Assembly: GCA_963745765.1 (NCBI GenBank)
Contig: CAVUYQ010000015.1
Coordinates: 1 to 64,000, forward strand
Direction of reading: 5' to 3'
Source: Ww85 sp963745765
GTDB taxonomy: Bacteria; Desulfobacterota; Desulfobulbia; Desulfobulbales; Desulfocapsaceae
Length of the DNA: 64,000 nucleotides
The notes under the pieces were generated by a model, which made no database searches, had not been told where the DNA came from, and worked only from the letters and a program-made list of their open reading frames with translations. Shown here piece by piece: positions 37,838 to 46,469 of this stretch. Within the stretch, counting starts at the first letter, position 1. The number at the start of each line of letters is the position of its first letter. Both the position numbers and the translations under genes were made by a program.

Positions 37838-39976
37838 TCAGGCCGGCAGGGAAATGCTGAACGTTGTTCCTTTCCCTGGTTCTGAAGTAAAACCGATCTC
37901 TCCTGCATGATTTTTTATGATGCTGTAGGCGATTGCCAACCCGAGTCCTGTCCCGTCAATCTCTGTTTTCGTTGAGAAAAAGGGTTCAAAAATTTGTTCC
38001 TGGTGCTCAGGTGAGATACCGCAGCCACTGTCAGTGATACTCATTGCCACACGTCTGTTTTGATAAGCGGTCTTGATCTGCAGTTTTCCTCCCGTATTTT
38101 TCATTGCATCTGCGGCATTCATGCTCAGGTTGACAACGACCTGGGCTATTTGATCTTCAACGGCTTCGATTTGAGGTATCCCCCTGGCCAGTTCCGTCTG
38201 CACTTTTATGCCGTTCTTGGCCAGGTTTCTTTTCTGAAAGGAAAGAACATTGGTAATGATATCATTCAGGTTACATGGTTTTTTTGTCCCGGAAGAGGGC
38301 CTGCGTAGATTGTGCAGGTTGCTGATAAGTTTCCCCATATGCTCACATTCCTGAAGGCCGGCATCAATAAGGTTCTTGTCCTCATCGCCGAGCTCGGCTC
38401 GTGTGCGCAGGTCGTCCAGAAGATACTTGATACCGATAAGGGGATTTCCGAACTCGTGGGCAATCGAGGCGGAGAGCCGGCTGAGGGCTGAAAGTTTGCC
38501 GGCATGTAGAAGCTGTATCTGGGTTATTTTATGCTTCTCGGCTTCCTGGTGCAGTTCTGAAACCGTCTTTTCAAGCTCTTCGTAAAGCCGGGCATTTCTG
38601 ATTGAATGTGCCGCCTGGGATGCCAGTAAATTCAGTATTTCCAGTCTGCCCGAATGAAATGCGCTGGTTGTCAGGTTGTTTTCCAGGTAGATAATACAGA
38701 GTATTTCTTCCTGGTACATAATGGGCATGCAAAGGATTGAATTGGGTTTGCTTGCAAGCAGGCTGGTGTTATTGAGTACAACCGTTTTCCTGGAGCTGAT
38801 GGTATCTTCGATGATGGTGTGGGCAAGATGGTGGTAGGCTGTTTCGGGAGCATTGTCGATGATTATTCCCCCCTGGCGATGACCTACCTCAGCCTTGAGC
38901 TTTATGACCCAGTTTCCCAGACTATTCATGAGCAGATAGCCCCGCTGTCCACCAGCATTTTCGAGCAGGATAACGATGAGTTTCTTCAGCAGTTCATCAA
39001 GAAAGATTTCACCGGTGAAAGCGCGTGAGGCCTTAATGACGCTCATCATCCCGAGATTCCTGCTGTCTTCAGACAGGGCGATGATACCCGGATCCTTCTG
39101 AGCCGGAGCTGCCGGATCCGCTATGGATATGTCCGGTAGAGGTGATAGGCTGTTCTTTTTTTGTTCATTTAAACAGCTGAGCAGTACAGATTGCAGTTCT
39201 GTACAGTTCTGATACCGGTTGTCAGGAGACTTATTTAATAATTTCAGTATAATGTCCGATAAATCCCGAGATATTAACGGATTGTGTTCAGAAGGAGGAA
39301 CCGGCTGCCTTGCCAGGTGGCAATGCACTTGTTCGATCGGATCAGTGGTTTCAAAAGGTAGTGTACCCGTCAGCAGTTCATACAGAGTTACGCCCAGTGA
39401 GTATAAATCCGTGCGGAAATCCAGTGTCCTGTTGACTCTTCCGGTCTGTTCCGGTGAAATGTAGAAGAGTCTTGAGGCAGGGATGAGATTGGGAGAATGA
39501 AAGGAATATTCTTTCTCAGCAGTGGTCGCAACACTGAAATCAGTAAGTTTGATTATCCCGTTTTTGGGGTCGTAGAGAATATTGGCCGGGCAGAGGTTCT
39601 TCAGAATAACCTTCTGCCGATGTATTTCCTGGAGTCCCGTGGTTATCTGCAGCGCAATGTCCAGCAGCCAGACAATGTTATCGTTTTTTTTCCTGCTCAG
39701 CTGATTAAGAGAAAAGCCTTCGACATATTCTCTGATGAGGACCAGATTGCGCCGGTACGATTCCAGCCCGATAATGGGAACGATTTTATCATGCTGAAAA
39801 AGACTGCCGATATCAAATTCCTGCCTGATTCTGGCCAGATCTGCTGGTGTCGGATAGGGACTGTTTGAGAGCTTTAAAACAGCCGTGCTCCCGGTGAGGG
39901 GGTGGGTGCCGCAATAGACAATCACTCGCCTGGATTCGCTCAGTGTTTGTGTTATGTCATATCCGCAAATTTTCAA
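37838..39976 (-). CDS. Pseudokinase-GAF-histidine kinase fusion protein
   Basis: Signalling protein of 712 residues. Residues 1-270 form a Ser/Thr kinase-like domain: STAVLKLSNSP (Lys), RTDLYSLGVTLYELLTGTLP and NKSPDNRYQNC are normal. However, the catalytic HRDxKPxN loop reads LKNLCPANIL and DFG reads DFS, so phosphotransfer by this domain is doubtful. Residues about 310-470 are GAF (GQRGYLLMNSLGNWVIKL). A coiled coil leads to HisKA with SASIAHEFGNPLIGIKYL (phospho-His), then NLSMNAADAMKNTGG and GCGISPEHQEQIFEPFF, ending GTGLGLAIAYSIIKNHAGE. The middle AAA/ATPase domain seen in the long multi-sensor kinases of this type is absent. There is no membrane segment. The gap of 214 bases to the next gene shows nothing recognisable. 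Confidence 0.9.
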   Translation of the reverse strand: MKICGYDITQTLSESRRVIVYCGTHPLTGSTAVLKLSNSPYPTPADLARIRQEFDIGSLFQHDKIVPIIGLESYRRNLVLIREYVEGFSLNQLSRKKNDNIVWLLDIALQITTGLQEIHRQKVILKNLCPANILYDPKNGIIKLTDFSVATTAEKEYSFHSPNLIPASRLFYISPEQTGRVNRTLDFRTDLYSLGVTLYELLTGTLPFETTDPIEQVHCHLARQPVPPSEHNPLISRDLSDIILKLLNKSPDNRYQNCTELQSVLLSCLNEQKKNSLSPLPDISIADPAAPAQKDPGIIALSEDSRNLGMMSVIKASRAFTGEIFLDELLKKLIVILLENAGGQRGYLLMNSLGNWVIKLKAEVGHRQGGIIIDNAPETAYHHLAHTIIEDTISSRKTVVLNNTSLLASKPNSILCMPIMYQEEILCIIYLENNLTTSAFHSGRLEILNLLASQAAHSIRNARLYEELEKTVSELHQEAEKHKITQIQLLHAGKLSALSRLSASIAHEFGNPLIGIKYLLDDLRTRAELGDEDKNLIDAGLQECEHMGKLISNLHNLRRPSSGTKKPCNLNDIITNVLSFQKRNLAKNGIKVQTELARGIPQIEAVEDQIAQVVVNLSMNAADAMKNTGGKLQIKTAYQNRRVAMSITDSGCGISPEHQEQIFEPFFSTKTEIDGTGLGLAIAYSIIKNHAGEIGFTSEPGKGTTFSISLPA

Positions 39977-40190
39977 TAGATCTCTTCCTTAATAGCTCCG
40001 GTTCGTCATCAGCAGCGTGGGGTGCAGCAGGGCAGGGTGCTGCGGCCCCGGTCTTGATACCATACTTTATTTTTGTTACCTCGTACGACAGATTTTCAAA
40101 AAGGATATTCACCTGTTCAACCAAATTCGACGTTCATGAGTGTTAAGCTAGAGCAAGGTGGAGATAAATGATGCCGCCTGCCGCGCGCCA

Positions 40191-41213
40191 TTATGCGGTT
40201 CGCGGACTCTCTTTTTTTCTGAGCAGTGCCGGCAGCTGTTCAAGCCAGCTGCCGGTGAAAAAATCGTCCGGGTCAAGGATAGTGCCGTTCATGCGGCTGG
40301 TGATCCAGGATTCAAGGACAGCCGATTCCGCAAAACCGTCTCTTTTCACGCAACATATCGGGGTATTTGTCTGTGCGCACTCGGCAATGGTTGAATAGCC
40401 GCTTTTACAGACCAGCAGATCGGCGGCGGCGATCAGATCCGGATGATGAAATGGGGAATTCTGAGAAATCAGCCTGACGTTGTCAGAGAGGGAGACATCA
40501 GCCTGCTGACCGGCGAGAACGAAGAGGTATTCGGGATGATGGCTGAGAAGATCAAGAAATGGCAGCGCAAGTGGAATGCCTCCCATGGTTATCAAAACGA
40601 GTATCCTGTCATTTCTGCCAAGCAGTTTAGTCAATTGAGCCGGCTTAAGACGGGTCTTCCGGGCGATCGGCGGGCAGATAAGGTGGTGTGCCGCCGGTCT
40701 GCAGAGCGGCTCTGTCTGGATTCGGTAGTCTGCCTTGCGGTAGCATTTAAGGAAATAGTCGGCACAGGGCAGCAGTGCCGGCTCTTCTCGGGCCAGATCC
40801 CGATAAATCCAGTCCCAGGTAAAATTTTCAACAAGAACACTCACGGTTCCGGACAGCTTGCCGGTCAGGATGCCCAGGATACTGATATCACATATGATAA
40901 GGCGGCAATTTCGACAGATATCTGCGCATTCGGCAACGACGTTCTCCTGCACCGGTATAAACCGGGAAAGTCTATCCACCGTTTGCTGCAGTTCGGTGGT
41001 TAAGGCGGATTTCTGCACCAAACCGACATCGGTTGTTATCCGGTGATAGGTAAAGGGAAACGGGCAGGTTTTAAAAAGTGTTTCGGGTACCTCTGTCAGG
41101 AACCTGGCTGTCAGATCGGGTATGATCTCATGCAGTGCACTGAGAAGGGCGATTGTTCTCGTGGCATGACCAAAGCCGTGGGGCGAGATGAAACAACCTA
41201 TTTCTGTTGTCAT
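40191..41213 (-). CDS. MurG-like (GT28-type) glycosyltransferase
   Basis: Probable GT-B fold glycosyltransferase acting on a lipid or other acceptor; substrate unknown. The N-terminus MTTEIGCFISPHGFGHATRT contains the GHATR motif typical of MurG-like and MJ1255-type enzymes. The C-terminal half has ILVLITMGGIPLALPFLDLL, LISQNSPFHHPDLIAAADLL and VCKSGYSTIAECAQTNTPI, the donor-binding GYST.AE motif. No signal peptide or membrane helix is seen. The length is 340 residues. It lies 24 bases downstream of nikR in the same direction, though a shared function is not obvious. Alternative names in databases would be UDP-glucuronosyltransferase-like or conserved hypothetical. Confidence 0.78.
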   Translation of the reverse strand: MTTEIGCFISPHGFGHATRTIALLSALHEIIPDLTARFLTEVPETLFKTCPFPFTYHRITTDVGLVQKSALTTELQQTVDRLSRFIPVQENVVAECADICRNCRLIICDISILGILTGKLSGTVSVLVENFTWDWIYRDLAREEPALLPCADYFLKCYRKADYRIQTEPLCRPAAHHLICPPIARKTRLKPAQLTKLLGRNDRILVLITMGGIPLALPFLDLLSHHPEYLFVLAGQQADVSLSDNVRLISQNSPFHHPDLIAAADLLVCKSGYSTIAECAQTNTPICCVKRDGFAESAVLESWITSRMNGTILDPDDFFTGSWLEQLPALLRKKESPRTA

Positions 41214-41237
41214 TTCGAATAGAGACGGGAGGGCTGA

Positions 41238-41648
41238 TCAGTGCAGATCCTTGCCGGTCGTACTCATCGCCATTTTGCAGTTTCTGACTCCCCGCAGTGA
41301 TCGAAGACGGTCTGTCAGTTCATTAACCGAACCTGCCTGGCCTTTAATGATAACGACCTCGAGGCAGTTGTGGTGATCCATGTGAATGTGTGTGGTGGAG
41401 ACGATCAGGTGATGATAATCATGCTGTATCTCGGTCACCTTGTCCTGGAGTTTATGCTGGTGGTGATCATAGACCATGGATATAACGCCAACAACGTCTT
41501 TGTCCGCCTGCCACTCTTTTTCCACGAAGGATGATCTAATCAGGTCGCGGATTGCCTCAGAGCGATTGACATAGCGACGCTGTTTGATGAAGACATCGAA
41601 ATCTTCGAGCAGTTTTTCATCCAATGATATGGTAAAGCGTTTCAACAT
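41238..41648 (-). CDS. nikR: Nickel-responsive regulator NikR
   Basis: Ribbon-helix-helix repressor that binds DNA when loaded with Ni(II). The 136-residue protein opens MLKRFTISLDEKLLEDFDVF with RYVNRSEAIRDLIRSSFVE as the DNA-binding domain. The ACT-like metal domain shows VVGVISMVYDHHQHKLQDK and HHLIVSTTHIHMDHHNCLEV, containing the His, His and Cys nickel ligands. It ends GVRNCKMAMSTTGKDLH. The family normally represses nickel uptake; nickel is needed here for hydrogenases or CODH, which are not in the window. A palindromic NikR operator was not identified. The gene is 145 bases from the divergent trmO. Confidence 0.93.
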   Translation of the reverse strand: MLKRFTISLDEKLLEDFDVFIKQRRYVNRSEAIRDLIRSSFVEKEWQADKDVVGVISMVYDHHQHKLQDKVTEIQHDYHHLIVSTTHIHMDHHNCLEVVIIKGQAGSVNELTDRLRSLRGVRNCKMAMSTTGKDLH

Positions 41649-41793
41649 GGCGACACCTCGAATTTTATGGTTACGTTAGCCCGCATCCGGGCTGGCGTCA
41701 ACTGCTTTCAGTGACCGTCTGCTCGCGGGGGGATTTGTTTCCGGCAGGCGGGCGGTCCGGCAAAACGGCTCAAGATAAACCAGGTTATGGACA

Positions 41794-42525
41794 ATGAGAG
41801 AAGAGCGCATATTACTTGAATTTACCATACACCCCATCGGTGTCATCAGATCATGTTTTAAAGAAAAATTCGCTACGCCCCGTCAGGCGGGGCTTGCTCC
41901 TTCCGCTTCTGCTGAAATCGAGTTTATCGAACCGTACAAGCGGGAGGAAATGGTCAAAGGCCTGGAGCGTTTCAGCCATATCTGGGTTCAGTTTCTGTTC
42001 CATGAAGCAATCCCGGAGGGCTGGAAAACCTCGGTGCGGCCTCCACGTCTCGGTGGGCGTCGGCGTATGGGGGTGTTTGGCACCAGGAGTCCGCATCGGC
42101 CAAATCATTTAGGATTATCAGCCGTCAGGCTGCTCGGTATCAAAGGTGGTAATGGCAGACTGGCGCTTGAAATCGGCGGGGCAGATCTGATTGAGGGTAC
42201 ACCGGTGGTGGATATCAAACCTTATATTCCTTCTGTTGACTGCCTACTGGATGCTTCATGCGGATGGCTCAGTGAAGAATTTATTACAATGAATATTGTC
42301 TTCCTCGATGAAGCAGCTGCCTTCTGCCGGGATTATGAGCGCAGAACCGGGCGAAGACTGTCCAAACTGATCCGGGAGATACTTGAGCAGGATCCGCGGC
42401 CGGCCAGTCAGCGCGATAAAAAACATCACTTTGGTATGATATTATGGGAGGTGAATATCCGCTGGAAAATCGAAAACGAAAGGTATGTGGTAACAAGCTG
42501 TGAAATAGTGCCGGAAAGCAATTGA
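41794..42525 (+). CDS. trmO: tRNA (adenine-N6)-methyltransferase TrmO
   Basis: TsaA-like beta-barrel enzyme that methylates t6A37 in tRNA-Thr using SAM. ATG at 41794 begins MREERILLEFTIHPIGVIRS; the family motifs FATPRQAGLAPSASAEIEF, ERFSHIWVQFLFHEA, GVFGTRSPHRPNHLGLSAV and LIEGTPVVDIKPYIPSVD are all clear. The C-terminal extension of about 80 residues, with RTGRRLSKLIREILEQDPRP and HHFGMILWEVNIRWKIEN, is the domain found in the long bacterial TrmO form. The length is 243 residues. It converges on lptC with only a dozen bases between the stops. Confidence 0.93.
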   Translation: MREERILLEFTIHPIGVIRSCFKEKFATPRQAGLAPSASAEIEFIEPYKREEMVKGLERFSHIWVQFLFHEAIPEGWKTSVRPPRLGGRRRMGVFGTRSPHRPNHLGLSAVRLLGIKGGNGRLALEIGGADLIEGTPVVDIKPYIPSVDCLLDASCGWLSEEFITMNIVFLDEAAAFCRDYERRTGRRLSKLIREILEQDPRPASQRDKKHHFGMILWEVNIRWKIENERYVVTSCEIVPESN

Positions 42526-42537
42526 AATGGTTTTCTT

Positions 42538-43137
42538 TCAGGGTATCCCCGATGGCGAGCATTGTCCTCCAAACCCAGTAATGGTGCCGTATACCCGGCC
42601 CCCGATGCTATACTGTTCCGAGTTGATATCATAATCGAGACTGCTGCCTTTTATCTCGATCTGCTTGCCGACAAGGCGGGTTGGGCCGGGTGATTTGATG
42701 GTCCTGTCAGTATCGAAATAATAGAGCAGTTCAGAAAAGAGCTGCTGCCCGGTTGCAATACGGTCAACATGGACCGCACCCTCGAGCGTCAGTTTTCTTG
42801 TTTCGGTATTATATATTCCTTTTTGGGCGCGGATATTGATCTGGTCATCATCTTTCCCATAGATATCCGCATCCACGGATATGAGCACAAACTCATTGGG
42901 TATGTCGCTGGTGAGCGCCTTCTTTGCCCTGATCTCAGACGTTGTTTTGCCGGCCTGGTTCTGCATGATGATAACCTTGTCCATGACAAAATTTTGGCTA
43001 TTCTGATCCTGTTCTTCGGAACCGGGATCATAACTTCCGCGTGGCTGAAGAAATGAGGCAAGGGGCAGACGCCAGACGGGAAAACTGACAAGCAGACAAA
43101 GCGGAATCAGCCAGAGTAGGTTGCGACGGTTCAGCAT
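42538..43137 (-). CDS. lptC: LPS export ABC transporter periplasmic protein LptC
   Basis: Inner-membrane-anchored bridge component that receives LPS from LptB2FG and passes it to LptA. The N-terminus MLNRRNLLWLIPLCLLVSFP is a single membrane anchor. The periplasmic part has NFVMDKVIIMQNQAGKTTS, then EFVLISVDADIYGKDDDQIN, IRAQKGIYNTETRKLTLEG and the later DYDINSEQYSIGGRVYGTIT, which fits the beta-jellyroll repeats of LptC. The 199 residues are normal. Its ATG overlaps the kdsC stop, so the genes are translationally coupled. The usual next genes lptA and lptB do not follow; trmO faces it instead. Confidence 0.85.
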   Translation of the reverse strand: MLNRRNLLWLIPLCLLVSFPVWRLPLASFLQPRGSYDPGSEEQDQNSQNFVMDKVIIMQNQAGKTTSEIRAKKALTSDIPNEFVLISVDADIYGKDDDQINIRAQKGIYNTETRKLTLEGAVHVDRIATGQQLFSELLYYFDTDRTIKSPGPTRLVGKQIEIKGSSLDYDINSEQYSIGGRVYGTITGFGGQCSPSGIP

Positions 43138-43778
43138 CAGCCCATGAATTGTTGCAGGAGGTTTGCGTAGGCGCCTCTGGCCCTGATGATGAGATCACAG
43201 ACTTGCCGGACAGCACCGTGTCCACCTGAACGACCGGCAATGAAATGACAAACGTCTTGAACTTCAGGAACACTGTTTGCCGGGCAGGCCGCGAGTCCGA
43301 CCCGGTGGAGCAGGGCCAGATCAATCCAGTCGTCTCCCATATAACAGACCTGATAGGGTTTCAAATCTGCCTGCCGGATGATCTCTTTATAGGAATCAAG
43401 CTTGTTGCCGATACCCTGGAAGATATACTTCATGCCGAGCTCCTCGGCTCTTTGCTTGACAAGTCCTGAGTCGCGGGCGGTAATAATACCGACATCGACT
43501 CCTGCTTTTTGAACCAGGCGAATGCCGAGTCCATCCTGGGTGTTGAACGATTTTGTTTCAACGCCGTTCTCTGAATAGAGAAGCGAACCATCGGTAAGGA
43601 CGCCATCCACATCGAGCAGCAGCAGTTTGAGCGGTGCTGCTTTGGTGAATAAAATGCGTTGCTCCGGGCTATCTTGAGAACGATTCTTTTCCTGCGAGCG
43701 GGCACGATAACCCTCCAGGATCTGGCAGTCGGTAGGATAGTTGTTGCCGGGATTCGAAGGAGGACAGGGCTCGCTCAT
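43137..43778 (-). CDS. kdsC: 3-deoxy-D-manno-octulosonate 8-phosphate phosphatase KdsC
   Basis: HAD-family phosphatase that makes free Kdo for lipid A inner core. The HAD motif LKLLLLDVDGVLTDGSLLYS contains both catalytic Asp. FNTQDGLGIRLVQKAGVDVG and IITARDSGLVKQRAEELGMK form the second motif, and QVCYMGDDWIDLALLHRVG the fourth. It ends HGAVRQVCDLIIRARG. The N-terminus is about 45 residues longer than in most KdsC proteins (SEPCPPSNPGNNYPTD and on), Pro/Asn-rich and probably disordered; an internal start is possible. ATG overlaps the kdsA stop as ATGA. It sits between kdsA and lptC in a Kdo/LPS operon. Confidence 0.94.
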   Translation of the reverse strand: MSEPCPPSNPGNNYPTDCQILEGYRARSQEKNRSQDSPEQRILFTKAAPLKLLLLDVDGVLTDGSLLYSENGVETKSFNTQDGLGIRLVQKAGVDVGIITARDSGLVKQRAEELGMKYIFQGIGNKLDSYKEIIRQADLKPYQVCYMGDDWIDLALLHRVGLAACPANSVPEVQDVCHFIAGRSGGHGAVRQVCDLIIRARGAYANLLQQFMG

Positions 43779-44633
43779 TGTTCACTGCCCGGTGAGTCGG
43801 CAAGAGAGGCCCGGATCCGTACGATCTGCTCCAGGATCTTACGGATATCGTCTAAAGCAATGGAATTCGGGCCGTCGCACAAGGCATTGTCCGGGTCGGG
43901 ATGTACTTCCATAAAAAGACCGTCAATACCTGCCGCGACAGCCGCCCGGGAGAGCGGGGCGATAAATTCCCGCTGTCCCCCTGATGAGCTTCCAGCGCCG
44001 CCGGGCAGCTGCACCGAGTGGGTGGCATCGTAAATCACCGGACAGTCAAAACTCTGCATAACCGGAAAGGATCGCATATCCACAACGAGATTGTTATAGC
44101 CGAAGCAGGCACCCCGCTCAACGAGCATTACCTGGCTGTCTCCCCCGTTGCGAATCTTATTGACCGCATGTTCCATATCCCAGGGTGAAACAAACTGGCC
44201 TTTTTTGAGGCTGATCGGTTTTGCCGTTTTTGATGCGGCGGCCAGCAGATCGGTCTGGCGGCAGAGAAAAGCAGGTATCTGAATAACATCAAGAACTTCA
44301 CTTGCGGCCTGGACCTGTGAAGTGTCATGAATATCGGAGACGACCGGGACCTGCATCTGCTCTTTTATGCGTTCAAGGATCGCTAACCCTTCATGCAGAC
44401 CGGGGCCCCGGTAGGAGCTGATGGCTGTTCTGTTTGCCTTGTCAAACGAGGCCTTGAATACATAGGAAAGGCCAAGATCCGCACAGATCTCCTGCATGGT
44501 TCCGGCAACACGCCTGGCAAGCTCTTCAGATTCAAGAACACAGGGGCCGGCAATGAGCAGAAGCGGAAGATCCGGTACCAACCTTGATAACGGGACTATG
44601 CGGGTGGCCGATAGTGACCGGGGTGATTTTCAT
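43775..44633 (-). CDS. kdsA: 3-deoxy-8-phosphooctulonate synthase KdsA (frameshift near 44580)
   Basis: Condenses phosphoenolpyruvate with arabinose 5-phosphate to Kdo 8-phosphate. The main frame reads LPLLLIAGPCVLESEELARR, FKASFDKANRTAISSYRGPG, VVSDIHDTSQVQAASEVLD, FLCRQTDLLAAASKTAKPI, KKGQFVSPWDMEHAVNKIR and ERGACFGYNNLVVDMRSF, then VIYDATHSVQLPGG and FMEVHPDPDNALCDGPNSI; these are standard KdsA motifs. The ATG at 44633 overlaps the pyrG stop (ATGA) and gives MKITPVTIGHPHSPVIKVG, a normal beginning. It is out of frame by one base with the body, so an indel near 44580 is assumed. The total is about 285 residues. Confidence 0.94.
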
Positions 44634-46294
44634 GTGGTCAAACGATTTTTATAATCCAGCGCTGCCTTGATGAAATCGCGGAAGAGGGGATGCGGTTTCA
44701 TCGGTTTGGACTTGAATTCAGGGTGAAACTGACAACCGAGAAACCAGGGATGATCCTCAATTTCTACAATTTCAACAAGATTGTTGTCAGGTGATGTACC
44801 GGAGACTTTCAGGCCGGCTTCTTCCAGTTTCAGTCGATAGTCATTGTTGAACTCATAGCGATGACGGTGACGCTCCGAAATCTCTTCGACCCGGTAGGCG
44901 ACAGAGGCGAGCGTGTCTTTCTTGAGTGTACATGGATACGCACCAAGGCGCAGGGTGCCGCCCATCTCGGAATTTTCGTCACGGACCTGGACCTGGTTGT
45001 TTCGATAATCAAACCACTCTTTGCACAGGTAAATGACCGGATCGGGAGTCTCCGGATCAAGCTCGGATGAGTGGGCCAGCGGAATACCCGCAACGGATCG
45101 GCTGTATTCTACGACCGCAAGCTGCATGCCCAGACAGATACCGAAGAAGGGGATTTTATTTTCACGGGCATGGGTAATGGCCTTGATTTTTCCTTCCGCG
45201 CCGCGTTTACCGAACCCGCCCGGCACCAGAATACCATCACATCCCTCAAGCAGTTCGGCCGGATCTTTGGATTCAAGATCCTCGGCACTTAAATAGCGCA
45301 GTTTAACTTTAGAGCGGCTTGCTATGCCGCCATGAATGAGGGCTTCATGCAGACTCTTGTAGGATTCCGTCAGATCAACATATTTCCCGGTGATAGCAAT
45401 AGTAACCGTGTTTTTCGGGTTTTTCAGGTTTTTGACCAGGTCCTGCCATGGTTTGATGTTGGGCTGGCCTGTCCAGACGTTGAGTAACTCGAGGATTTTA
45501 CCGTCCAGTCCTTCCTGGTGAAGATGGAGGGGCACTTCGTAGATATTATCGACATCTATGGCGGTGATAACAGCATCCGACGGCACGTTGCAGAAAAGGG
45601 CTATTTTGGATTTCAGTTCTTCGGTCAGTGGTACCTCGGTTCGGCAGACAAGGATATCGGGCTGGATACCGTCCGCCCGAAGTTCTCTGACGGAATGCTG
45701 GGTCGGCTTGGTTTTCACCTCGCCGGCAGTTTTTATATAGGGAACAAGGGTCAAATGAATGAACAGCGAGTATTCCCGGCCAAGATCCCCCCTGAGTTGC
45801 CGTATTGCCTCAATGAACGGCAGACCTTCGATATCTCCTACGGTCCCGCCAATTTCGATGATTGCGATATCTACACTGCCGTCAAGCTGCAGAACTGATC
45901 GCTTGATTTCATCGGTTATATGCGGGATTACCTGTACCGTACCGCCAAGATATTCACCCCGGCGTTCTTTGGTAATTACCGAATAGTAAATTCTTCCCGA
46001 GGTATAATTGTTTTTCTGAGCCATCACTGCGTTGGTGTAGCGTTCGTAATGGCCCATGTCCAGATCGGTTTCAGCTCCATCATCAGTCACATACACCTCG
46101 CCGTGCTGAAACGGATTCATGGTGCCCGGGTCGACATTGATGTATGGATCAAGCTTCTGGAAGGTAATAGTCAGTCCGCGGCTTTCCAGCAATGCGCCAA
46201 TTGATGCTGCCGCCAGTCCTTTGCCAAGAGAAGAAAGAACGCCACCTGTGATAAAAATAAACTTGGTTCGCTTCGAGTTGTTCTGCTTTTTCAT
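44630..46294 (-). CDS. pyrG: CTP synthase
   Basis: Glutamine-dependent enzyme that aminates UTP to CTP. The 554-residue protein begins MKKQNNSKRTKFIFITGGVL and has SSLGKGLAAASIGALLESRG, the P-loop-like synthetase domain. KLDPYINVDPGTMNPFQHGE and VTDDGAETDLDMGHYERYT follow. The glutaminase half carries GILVPGGFGKRGAEGKI, FFGICLGMQLAVVEYSRSV with the nucleophile Cys, and HPWFLGCQFHPEFKSKPM with the catalytic His and Glu. It heads a leftward run that continues into kdsA, kdsC and lptC, with overlapping stops and starts, so Kdo-CMP synthesis and CTP supply may be co-regulated. Confidence 0.97.
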   Translation of the reverse strand: MKKQNNSKRTKFIFITGGVLSSLGKGLAAASIGALLESRGLTITFQKLDPYINVDPGTMNPFQHGEVYVTDDGAETDLDMGHYERYTNAVMAQKNNYTSGRIYYSVITKERRGEYLGGTVQVIPHITDEIKRSVLQLDGSVDIAIIEIGGTVGDIEGLPFIEAIRQLRGDLGREYSLFIHLTLVPYIKTAGEVKTKPTQHSVRELRADGIQPDILVCRTEVPLTEELKSKIALFCNVPSDAVITAIDVDNIYEVPLHLHQEGLDGKILELLNVWTGQPNIKPWQDLVKNLKNPKNTVTIAITGKYVDLTESYKSLHEALIHGGIASRSKVKLRYLSAEDLESKDPAELLEGCDGILVPGGFGKRGAEGKIKAITHARENKIPFFGICLGMQLAVVEYSRSVAGIPLAHSSELDPETPDPVIYLCKEWFDYRNNQVQVRDENSEMGGTLRLGAYPCTLKKDTLASVAYRVEEISERHRHRYEFNNDYRLKLEEAGLKVSGTSPDNNLVEIVEIEDHPWFLGCQFHPEFKSKPMKPHPLFRDFIKAALDYKNRLTT

Positions 46295-46469
46295 TCCGGC
46301 CCCTTGGCAAAATTTTAAAATATTTCTCCGGTCTTTTTATACACCTTATTTTGACCTGAGGCAACAACCCAGCACGGCAAAACACTCAGGCAGCAGCACC
46401 AACTTGTCACTCGGTATAAACGTGCATACTTTATAGCCTGGTGAGAATACTTCTCAAAAGGAGCCAAAA

